Shown here: positions 57,190-64,000 of the stretch, in pieces
Numbering within the stretch: position 1 is the stretch's first letter
Layout of the letters: each line of letters opens with the position of its first letter
Assembly: GCF_012932675.1 (NCBI RefSeq)
Contig: NZ_JAAIIF010000018.1
Span: 149,424 to 213,423 of the forward strand
Direction of reading: 5' to 3'
Length of the DNA stretch: 64,000 nucleotides
From: Bifidobacterium erythrocebi
Lineage (GTDB): Bacteria; Actinomycetota; Actinomycetes; Actinomycetales; Bifidobacteriaceae
The notes under the pieces: generated by a model
Seen by the model: only the letters and a program-made list of their open reading frames with translations
Told to the model about the DNA's origin: nothing
Databases searched by the model: none
Program-made: the position numbers and the translations under genes

Positions 57190-58113
57190 ATGACTGGCAC
57201 TACTGCTGTAAAGCTTGACAAGAAACCGAAGAAGAAGGTTTCGAAGTTCTCCAAGCGCAAGGTCGACCCGGCGTTCTATTGGATGACGGTCCCGGCCGCG
57301 ATCCTGGTGGGCATCTTCCTGTACTTCCCGTTCCTTCAGGGCGCGATGTACTCGTTCACGAACTCGCAGGGCTACGGCGATTTCAAGTTCATCGGATTCA
57401 AGAACTACATCGCGATGTTCCAGGATTCGCGTGTGGGCCACGCCTACATGTTCACGATCTTCATCGCCGTGCTGATCACCATCGGCACGAATTTCCTCGG
57501 TATGTTCCTGGCGGTGCTGCTTAACTCCAAGATCGCCTTCAAGAACGGGTTCCGCGCCATCTTCTTCATCCCGTACACCCTGTCGGTGCTGGTCATCGGC
57601 TACGTGTTCAAGTACATCTTCATGACCCCGCTGCCGGCGCTCGGCCAGGCCCTGCACATCGACTGGCTGTCCACGTCGATGCTGTCCAACCCCGACCTGG
57701 CATGGTTCCCGATCGTGTTCCTGTCGATCTGGCAGGGCGTGGCCTACTCCACCTTGCTGTATCTGGCGGGCCTGCAGACCATCGACAACGAGATCTACGA
57801 GGCCGCGGCGATCGACGGCGTGAGTGCATGGCAGAACTTCTGGCAGATCACCTTCCCGCTGATCGGACCGTTCTTCACCATCAATATGGTGCTGAGCCTC
57901 AAGAACTCGCTCGGCGCGTTCGATCAGATCATGGCCTTGACCAAGGGCGGCCCGGATTCCAAGACCGAAACCGTCTCCTACCTGATCTTCCAGAACGGCC
58001 TGGGCAATGGCGAATACTCCTATCAGATGGCGAATGCGGTCACGTTCTTCATCGTGCTGGCGATCCTCGCGTTCGTGCAGCTGAAGTTCTTCGGCGATAA
58101 GGAAAAGGTCTGA
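57190..58113 (+). CDS. ABC sugar transporter permease (MalF/UgpA type)
   Basis: 307 residues. Basic N-terminus, six hydrophobic segments starting at about residue 33 (MTVPAAILVGIFLYFPF), and the cytoplasmic EAA loop (EIYEAAAIDGVSAWQNFWQI, about 205-224). Pairs with the next permease. ATG 57190 has GGGGAGGAAC; the frame 57172 start overlaps the previous stop. 14 nt after the binding-protein gene. Confidence 0.94.
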   Translation: MTGTTAVKLDKKPKKKVSKFSKRKVDPAFYWMTVPAAILVGIFLYFPFLQGAMYSFTNSQGYGDFKFIGFKNYIAMFQDSRVGHAYMFTIFIAVLITIGTNFLGMFLAVLLNSKIAFKNGFRAIFFIPYTLSVLVIGYVFKYIFMTPLPALGQALHIDWLSTSMLSNPDLAWFPIVFLSIWQGVAYSTLLYLAGLQTIDNEIYEAAAIDGVSAWQNFWQITFPLIGPFFTINMVLSLKNSLGAFDQIMALTKGGPDSKTETVSYLIFQNGLGNGEYSYQMANAVTFFIVLAILAFVQLKFFGDKEKV

Positions 58114-58132
58114 AAGGTAAGGGGCGATTATC

Positions 58133-59005
58133 ATGACTTCCGCAAATGTTTCGATTACTGCCAAGGGCTCCGCGGGCCATACCAAGGTCCGCCGGGATCA
58201 CAAGATCAACTGGTGGCTCACCGCGGCCGTCGCGGTGCTGAGCCTGACGGTTCTGGTGCCGTTGTACTTCACCGTGGTCACCGCGTTGAAGACGCCGGGC
58301 GAGGCCGGCACGTTCGGCCTGCCGTCCTCATGGCAATGGCATAACTTCGTCGACGCGTGGAACAAGGTGAATTATCCGAAGGCCGCGCTCAACTCCGCCA
58401 TCATCACCGTGTGCGCGGTGGTGCTCACGCTGCTGACCAACACGTTCGTGGCGTACGCCGTAGCAAGGAACATGGATAAGCGGTTCTTCCGCTTTCTGTA
58501 CTACTTCTTCCTGGCAATGATGTTCGTGCCGTTCACGGTGGTGATGCTGCCGATCGCCAAGGAAATGGGCACGCTGCATCTCGACAACCAGCTCGGCCTG
58601 ATCGTGCTGTATACGATTCTCGGCATCGGTACGAATCTGTTCATCGCGATCGGGTTCATCCGTTCGATTCCGATTTCGCTGGAAGAGGCCGCGCGCATCG
58701 ACGGCGCTTCGACCTGGCGTATCTTCTGGAAGGTGATCTTCCCGCTCATGGGGCCGATCAACGCCACGATCGCCATCCTGACCGCACTGTGGGCATGGAA
58801 CGACTTCCTGCTGCCGCTGATTACGCTGACCGACCAGAGCAATCAGACGATTCCGCTGGCGCAGTACGTGTTCCAGAGCCAGTTCACGTCGAACTACCCG
58901 ATGGCTTTCGCCTCCTACCTGATGGCCATGGCTCCGGTACTCATCGTCTATGTCTTCGCCCAGAAGTGGGTCGTCGGTGGTGTGATGAGGGGAGCCGTTA
59001 AATGA
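58133..59005 (+). CDS. ABC sugar transporter permease (MalG/UgpE type)
   Basis: 290 residues. Six hydrophobic segments and the EAA loop (SLEEAARIDGASTWRIFW, about 185-202). RBS AAGGGGCGA before ATG 58133. No ATPase gene follows; msmK at 41164 is the candidate partner. The last three codons and stop lie in a 95-bp repeat (58994-59088). Confidence 0.94.
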   Translation: MTSANVSITAKGSAGHTKVRRDHKINWWLTAAVAVLSLTVLVPLYFTVVTALKTPGEAGTFGLPSSWQWHNFVDAWNKVNYPKAALNSAIITVCAVVLTLLTNTFVAYAVARNMDKRFFRFLYYFFLAMMFVPFTVVMLPIAKEMGTLHLDNQLGLIVLYTILGIGTNLFIAIGFIRSIPISLEEAARIDGASTWRIFWKVIFPLMGPINATIAILTALWAWNDFLLPLITLTDQSNQTIPLAQYVFQSQFTSNYPMAFASYLMAMAPVLIVYVFAQKWVVGGVMRGAVK

Positions 59006-59342
59006 ACAGCCCTGTGGGCTGTTCATAGGCTCCCCCTGAGTGAGCCGATAGGCGAGCGAAGGCAGGAACAATGCGGCCGTAGGCCGTCTGCTTGTGAAGT
59101 AAAACTTCACAGCGCCGAGCGGGACGAGCCGTGAAGCGGAGAGCCCAGTGGGCTCTCCGTAGGCGAGCCGAGCAGCTGTGCTGCGAGGTGTAATCCCGCG
59201 AGGTAAATATTGAGTCCGTGCGTAGCGCGGTCCTTAATTGCAGGACGCCGTTAAATGAACAGCCCTGTGGGCTGTTCATAGGCTCCCCCTGAGTGAGCCG
59301 ATAGGCGAGCGAGGGCAGCGGCGATGCGGCCGTAGGCCGTCC
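58994..59342. repeat. Palindrome-rich repeat block after the permease gene
   Basis: Two 95-bp direct copies (58994-59088 and 59247-59341, few mismatches, all within the right third) flank a stretch with more palindromes: AACAGCCCTGTGGGCTGTT in each copy, GTGAAGTAAAACTTCAC (59094-59110) and GAGAGCCCAGTGGGCTCTC (59140-59158). 59137-59186 is related by inversion to 54185-54233. TAGGCGAGC recurs. REP/BIME-like; no gene. Confidence 0.8.
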
Positions 59343-59358
59343 TTATCCCCCTCAACCT

Positions 59359-59400
59359 GCGGTTGGTCGGATATTCCTTCGGGAATGTCCGACCAACCGC
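59359..59400 (+). terminator. Hairpin closing the ABC operon
   Basis: GCGGTTGGTCGGA-stem pairs with TCCGACCAACCGC, inner ATTCC/GGAAT, loop TTC. Then GTTTCTG. T-run weak. Confidence 0.75.
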
Positions 59401-59505
59401 GTTTCTGTAAGTGTTTCACGCTATAAATGGTCATTTGTATGGTTCTTATCTAAAGTGAGAGTCACGAGGAAATGCAGTCCGGAAAGCAAAGGAGCTTTGT
59501 ATACC

Positions 59506-61326
59506 ATGACCAATTCGAATCGTCCCGTCCTTCCCGATTCCGTGCGCACCAACGGTGCCACACCCAACCCGTGGTGGTCCAACGCGGTGGTCTATCAGAT
59601 CTATCCGCGTTCCTTCCAGGATTCCAATGGCGACGGCATCGGCGATATCAAGGGCATCACCAGCCGTCTTGACTATCTTGCCGGTCTTGGTGTGGATGTG
59701 CTGTGGCTCTCCCCCGTGTTCAAGTCCCCGCAGGACGACAACGGCTACGATATTTCCGACTATCAGGCCATCGACCCGCTGTTCGGCACTATGGAAGACA
59801 TGGATGAGCTGCTTGCGGAGGCACACAAGCGTGGGCTGAAGATCATCATGGATCTCGTGGTGAACCACACGTCCGATGAACATGCCTGGTTCCAGGCTTC
59901 CCGCGATAAGAACGATCCGCATGCGGACTGGTATTGGTGGCGTCCTGCCAAGCCGGGCCATGAGCCGGGCACTCCGGGCGCGGAACCGAACCAGTGGGGT
60001 TCCTATTTCGGCGGCTCTGCGTGGGAGTATGACCCGAAGCGCGGCGAATACTTCTTCCACCAGTATTCCAAGAAGCAGCCCGATCTCAATTGGGAGAATC
60101 CGGAGGTGCGCAAGGCCGTCTACAAGATGATGAATTGGTGGATGGATCGCGGCATCGACGGTTTCCGTATGGATGTGATCACGCAGATCTCCAAGGTCGT
60201 GGACGCCAATGGCAAGCTACCTGGTGAGGACGGCAGCCTTATCGCCGACGAGCCTGTCGGTCCGGAGGGCTATTCCAGCCCGTTCCCGTTCTGCTCGGAT
60301 GGCCCGCGTATCGACGAGTTCCTGGCCGAGATGCGTCGCGAGGTGTTCGAGGGGCGTGACGGCTATATGAACGTGGGCGAGGCTCCCGGCGTCACCCCCG
60401 CCCGCAACGAGCACATCACCGATCCCGCCAACGGCGAGCTGGACATGATGTTCCAGTTCAATCATGTGGGCATCGATCAGTCCGGTTCCAAGTGGGATAC
60501 CGTGCCGTTCAAGGTGGCGAATCTGCGTCGCGAACTGGCCGAGCAGCAGGATGCCGTGTCCAAGGTCGGTTGGGCCAGCCTGTTCTTCTGCAATCACGAT
60601 CAGCCGCGTGTGGTGTCCCGTTGGGGCGATGATTCCACCGAAGCGAACCGTGTCGCCTCCGCGAAGGCGTTCGCGCTGCTGCTGCACATGCATCGTGGCA
60701 CGCCGTATGTGTACCAGGGCGAGGAACTGGGCATGACCAACGCCCATTTCACGTCGCTTGATCAGTACCGCGATCTTGAGGCGTTGAACGCATACCGTCA
60801 GCGTGTGGAAGAGGCCAAGGTGCAGTCTTCCGAATCCATGATGGACGCGCTTGCGCTGATCGGCCGCGATAATGCGCGCACCCCCATGCAGTGGGATGAG
60901 TCCAAGTTCGCCGGATTCACTGACGAGCATGCGCCAGTCGAGCCGTGGATCAGCGTGAATCCCAACCATGTCACGGTCAACGCCGCCAAGCAGGTCGACG
61001 ATCCGAACTCCGTGTATGCGTTCTATCGTCAGCTGATTGCCCTGCGTCATGGCAATCCTGTCGTCGCCGCGGGCGAATGGCAGCTGATCGATGCCAATGA
61101 CGAGTATGTGTACGCGTTCACCCGCAAACTGAACGGTACGACATTGCTGACCATGGTGAACCTGTCCGGCAATCGCGTGGCCATTCCCTCCGATAGCGCG
61201 GCGCTGGTGGCTTCCGGTGTTTCCGAGCCTCAGATCGTGATTTCCACGCATGGCGCGTCTCATGCCGTGGTCTCTTTGGCGAACAGGGAGCTGAGCGCCT
61301 GGGAGGGCATTGTCGTCGAACTGTGA
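59506..61326 (+). CDS. Alpha-glucosidase, GH13 (oligo-1,6-glucosidase/sucrase-like)
   Basis: 606 residues. TIM barrel with GH13 regions: MDLVVNHTSDEH (region I), GFRMDVITQ with the nucleophile Asp (region II), MNVGEAPG with the general acid Glu, and FCNHDQPR (region IV). The MDLVVNHTS and GFRMDVI forms fit subfamily 31/alpha-glucosidases; trehalose-6-P or trehalulose activity cannot be excluded. Cytoplasmic. ATG 59506 with AAAGGAG 11 nt upstream. Separate from the ABC operon by a terminator but same context. Confidence 0.93.
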   Translation: MTNSNRPVLPDSVRTNGATPNPWWSNAVVYQIYPRSFQDSNGDGIGDIKGITSRLDYLAGLGVDVLWLSPVFKSPQDDNGYDISDYQAIDPLFGTMEDMDELLAEAHKRGLKIIMDLVVNHTSDEHAWFQASRDKNDPHADWYWWRPAKPGHEPGTPGAEPNQWGSYFGGSAWEYDPKRGEYFFHQYSKKQPDLNWENPEVRKAVYKMMNWWMDRGIDGFRMDVITQISKVVDANGKLPGEDGSLIADEPVGPEGYSSPFPFCSDGPRIDEFLAEMRREVFEGRDGYMNVGEAPGVTPARNEHITDPANGELDMMFQFNHVGIDQSGSKWDTVPFKVANLRRELAEQQDAVSKVGWASLFFCNHDQPRVVSRWGDDSTEANRVASAKAFALLLHMHRGTPYVYQGEELGMTNAHFTSLDQYRDLEALNAYRQRVEEAKVQSSESMMDALALIGRDNARTPMQWDESKFAGFTDEHAPVEPWISVNPNHVTVNAAKQVDDPNSVYAFYRQLIALRHGNPVVAAGEWQLIDANDEYVYAFTRKLNGTTLLTMVNLSGNRVAIPSDSAALVASGVSEPQIVISTHGASHAVVSLANRELSAWEGIVVEL

Positions 61327-61513
61327 CGAATGGTACGCACGGCCTGGCATACCGCACGTGCGCGCATGATTGATTGCATGGGGAGAGCGTGAGAATATCG
61401 CGCTCTCCCCTATTGATGTCGTGCATTGTCCGCCTGCCGCACGCGGTTTGTGGCGCGTCTGGTCTATCCAAGTGCGAGAAGCGGTTTGCCCAATGACAGG
61501 AGCGACTCTTACA

Positions 61514-62788
61514 ATGCCATTTATGGAACAAAAGGACGTACTGAAAGCACTGCAGCGTGACCATGCAGCCGAACTCAAACTCGCAGCGAAGCGTTTGAAG
61601 GGCACCGCACGTCATACTGAGATCATTCCCTCCCCCGTGCTGAGCGAAATGACCGGCCACGAGATTCTTCTGAAGCCGGAGAACCTGCAGGTCACCGGTT
61701 CGTTCAAGATCCGTGGTGCGTACAACAAGATCGCCTCCCTGAGCGAGGAGGAACTGTCCCACGGCATCGTCACCGCTTCCGCCGGTAATCATGCCCAGGG
61801 CGTGGCCTATGCCGCTCGTGAACGTGGTGCCAAGGCGACCATCTGCATGCCGCAGATCACTCCCCCGCTTAAGGTCGATGCCACCAAGGCCTACGGTGCC
61901 GATGTGGTGCTGTACGGCGAGGTGTTCGATGAGTCTGCCGCCCGTGCCCAGGAACTCAGCGATACCGAGGGCATGATCTACGTGCCGCCGTTCGACGATT
62001 ATGAGGTGCTGTGTGGCCAGGGCACCATCGGTCTTGAAATCCTTGAAGACGTGCCGAACGTCACCGATGTCGTCGTTCCGCTGGGCGGCGGTGGTCTGGG
62101 TGCCGGCGTGGCGCTGGCCATCAAGACGTTCAAGCCGGAAGTGCGTGTGATCGGCGCGATTCCCGAGGGCAGCCCCGCGTGGAAGAATTCTCTCGCCGCC
62201 GGCCGTGTCGTGCCTGCCGACGATGTGGTTACTTCCGCGGAAGGTGTTGCGGTCAAGCGTCCGGGCGACCTTACGTTCGCGCTGCTCAATGAGTTCCTTG
62301 ACGATCTGGTTACTGTGTCTGAGCGCGATATCAACGAGATGATTCTGCTCATGCTGGAAAAGCACAAGCTGGTGGTCGAGGCCGCCGGTGCGGTGTCCCT
62401 GGCTGCGCTGGAACACCTCAATCTCCGCTCCCGCAAGTTCGCCGAGGCGCAGGGCCCGCATGTGGTGGTGCCGATTCTTTCCGGCGGCAACGAGGATACC
62501 GTCTCCATCGGCGCTGTGATTCAGAAAGGCATGATCGCCCGCGGGCGCATCATGAACTTCGAGGTCGAGCTTCCCGATAAGCCCGGCCAGCTGGTCAAGG
62601 TGGCGACCATCCTGGCCAATGAGCGCGCCAATGTCATTGCGCTTGATCATGACCAGTTCAAGGCCTCCGCCCACTACACCAATGCCGTCGCTCTGGGCGT
62701 GACCGTGGAGACGAACGGTCCGGATCATATCGACCGTATTCTTACGGCGTTGCGCGAAGCCGGCTTCCAGCCCAAGCGCATCTACTGA
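61514..62788 (+). CDS. ilvA: Threonine ammonia-lyase (dehydratase) with ACT-like domain
   Basis: 424 residues. PLP enzyme making 2-oxobutanoate and ammonia from L-threonine, first step of isoleucine synthesis. PLP Lys in VTGSFKIRGAYNK, ATIASAGNHAQGVA-type loop (TASAGNHAQG), and PLGGGGLGAGVA phosphate-binding loop. The C-terminal 80 residues (NFEVELPDKPGQLVKVATIL) form an ACT domain for feedback control. ATG 61514 has AGGAG upstream; in-frame ATG 61493 and 61523 are alternatives. Confidence 0.95.
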   Translation: MPFMEQKDVLKALQRDHAAELKLAAKRLKGTARHTEIIPSPVLSEMTGHEILLKPENLQVTGSFKIRGAYNKIASLSEEELSHGIVTASAGNHAQGVAYAARERGAKATICMPQITPPLKVDATKAYGADVVLYGEVFDESAARAQELSDTEGMIYVPPFDDYEVLCGQGTIGLEILEDVPNVTDVVVPLGGGGLGAGVALAIKTFKPEVRVIGAIPEGSPAWKNSLAAGRVVPADDVVTSAEGVAVKRPGDLTFALLNEFLDDLVTVSERDINEMILLMLEKHKLVVEAAGAVSLAALEHLNLRSRKFAEAQGPHVVVPILSGGNEDTVSIGAVIQKGMIARGRIMNFEVELPDKPGQLVKVATILANERANVIALDHDQFKASAHYTNAVALGVTVETNGPDHIDRILTALREAGFQPKRIY

Positions 62789-62827
62789 TTGCAGTTCGCG
62801 TCATGCATATGACGCTTGCGGGTACTT

Positions 62828-62860
62828 AAAAGGTCCGGTTCACAATGAACCGGACCTTTT
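62828..62860. terminator. Bidirectional terminator between ilvA and sir2
   Basis: Perfect stem AAAAGGTCCGGTTCA/TGAACCGGACCTTTT with a CAA loop; A/T ends serve both directions. Confidence 0.92.
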
Positions 62861-62900
62861 GTTTGTGCGGTTGGCTGCCCGTCGGCAACCGGTCTGTCGT

Positions 62901-63656
62901 TCAGCTGTTTGCCGCGATTGTCTCGTCGACCAATTGCGGCAGCGCAACCGCGATGTCGTCGCGAATCAGTCGCGTTGCCAGGCGGTCGTACTGCGTGCGA
63001 CCCATGTTCATGATGGTGATCGGTACGCCGGCCTGCGCCGCGACGGGGACGATGCTTGCCGCCGGCATCACTTCCAGGGTGGAGCCGATTACCCACAGCT
63101 CGTCCGCCTGCGTGGCCAGCCGGTACGATTTTTCCATCGCGCCATCGGGCAGTGCCTCGCCGAAGTAGACGACGTCGGTTTTGATCAATCCGTCGCATGG
63201 CATATTTCCGCTGTATGGCAGTTTGCGGTGGCAGTGCGGGTCCGGCTCTTCGTCCAGGTGGTTCATGATGTCTGCGGTGTCGTATTTCTGATGGCACTTC
63301 ATGCAATGCGACGTGCCAATGGTGCCGTGCAGGTTCACGATGATGTCACTGCTGTTGCCGGCCTTCTCGTGCAATGCGTCGAAGTTCTGCGTGGCCAGCA
63401 GTGTCAGCATGCCGGCTTTTTCGAGCTTGACCAGGGCCTTGTGTGCCGCTCCGGGCTGTGCGTTCCATACCGGCGATTCCTTCTGCCAGCGCCACGAGTA
63501 CTCGCGGTCCTCCTTGTTGGCCATGAAGGCGTCGATGTCGTATACGTTCATTTGCTCCGGGTGTTTGGTCCATACACCGTCCGGTCCGCGAAAGTCGGGG
63601 ATGCCGGCGGAGGTGGAAATGCCCGCGCCCGTCAATACTGCGATTTTTTTGCTCAT
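62901..63656 (-). CDS. NAD-dependent protein deacylase, Sir2 family
   Basis: 251 residues. Sirtuin that removes acyl groups from lysine with NAD+. GAGISTSAGIPDFRG, TQNFDALHEKAG, catalytic His in NLHGT, Zn Cys in CMKC and the later C...C (CHRKLPYSGNMPC), VVYFGE, and IGSTLEVMPA. The second Cys pair is widely spaced (10 residues between). The frame is open upstream to 63977, but ATG 63656 begins with the family start SKKIAVLTGAG. Confidence 0.93.
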   Translation of the reverse strand: MSKKIAVLTGAGISTSAGIPDFRGPDGVWTKHPEQMNVYDIDAFMANKEDREYSWRWQKESPVWNAQPGAAHKALVKLEKAGMLTLLATQNFDALHEKAGNSSDIIVNLHGTIGTSHCMKCHQKYDTADIMNHLDEEPDPHCHRKLPYSGNMPCDGLIKTDVVYFGEALPDGAMEKSYRLATQADELWVIGSTLEVMPAASIVPVAAQAGVPITIMNMGRTQYDRLATRLIRDDIAVALPQLVDETIAANS

Positions 63657-64000
63657 GACCACTACCCTACGCCTTTCGGATATATATGCATGGGTCTTGA
63701 ATACGGTTTGGGAAATGCAACGCGCCGTTGTTTTTCTGTTTTTGTGTTGTTTTTCGTCTTGTTCTCTTTCGTTTTGCGTGTCCTTCTGGGTGTTTTGTCT
63801 TGTTTTCGACACGCCGGTGGATGCGTGTGTTTGCAAGGGTTCCGGGGTTGTCTCGGGTGTGCGGGGTTGCGTTGGGGGCGTGGTTGGTGTAAGTTTTTCT
63901 CTTGCTGCTCGGCACGGGGGTTCGCCCCTTGGGTCTGGTTCCTCCGGGTCCGGTGCGGTGGTGGTTTGAGAACTCAAGAGCGTGTCTGTACTACTTTATG
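63657..64000. other. T/G-skewed gap ending in an rRNA-leader-like sequence
   Basis: No gene. 63720-63830 is very T-rich on the plus strand. TTTGAGAACTCAAGAGCGTGT near 63966-63987 resembles the conserved GAGAACTCAA leader found before 16S rRNA genes in actinobacteria; the 16S gene would then begin just outside the window. Confidence 0.55.

Overview
The window is the replication-origin region of a high-GC Gram-positive chromosome, almost certainly a Bifidobacterium. The evidence is the actinobacterial order parB-parA, rsmG-jag-yidC-yidD-rnpA-rpmH | dnaA-dnaN-recF-dciA-gyrB-gyrA-DUF3566, together with a MurJ flippase fused to a pseudokinase, an NADP-dependent glutamate dehydrogenase, and a GH36/GH13/ABC alpha-galactoside locus served by an orphan MsmK-type ATPase. 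I cannot fix the species by reading alone.

Layout. 1-6.1 kb: the 5' part of a metallophosphoesterase gene, gdhA, a membrane Ser/Thr kinase and a membrane-anchored DsbA-like protein. 6.2-10.7 kb: tRNA-Thr(TGT), a run of four hairpins, then rpfB-like/ksgA/ispE and a LytR_C-domain protein. 10.8-18.9 kb: cca (minus), then an overlapping operon NUDIX-DUF6049-murJ. 18.9-20.1 kb: a gene-free region rich in repeats, with DnaA boxes. 20.1-25.8 kb: recQ, parB/parA (minus) and trxB, with parS sites. 25.8-32.2 kb: a second DnaA-box region, the rsmG-jag-yidC-yidD-rnpA-rpmH cluster (minus), dnaA, and the main oriC between dnaA and dnaN. 32.2-40.8 kb: dnaN-recF-dciA-gyrB-gyrA-DUF3566. 41-51.7 kb: msmK, a DUF4032 kinase-like protein, rlmB, a TQAM-repeat membrane protein, dcd, a Na+/H+ antiporter, tadA and a TSUP permease. 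51.9-61.3 kb: a carbohydrate locus (aga, ROK regulator, binding protein, two permeases, GH13 alpha-glucosidase). 61.5-63.7 kb: ilvA and sir2. The last bases look like the leader of an rRNA operon.

How it works together. DnaA boxes occur in five intergenic clusters over about 12 kb, and parS-like sites are spread over about 6.5 kb of the same area, so origin firing and ParAB segregation share this region. Lipid II flipping (murJ with pseudokinase), a Ser/Thr kinase and a protein with 11 TQ-hydrophobic motifs suggest phospho-signalling to the cell envelope. The sugar locus has no ATPase of its own; msmK, 15 kb away, is the likely energy module.

The most novel signal is a family of three stand-alone intergenic elements (704-833 plus, 44091-44219 minus, 47907-48029 plus). 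Each has the same order of parts: a GGTTATAT(A/G)G box, an ATAATTNAATC block, a long pyrimidine tract, and a CCGGC/T-type GC hairpin with a T-run. They look like CU-rich (anti-Shine-Dalgarno-like) small RNAs. A related CU-rich loop lies in the msmK 3' region (42363-42432), and C-rich loops follow tRNA-Thr.
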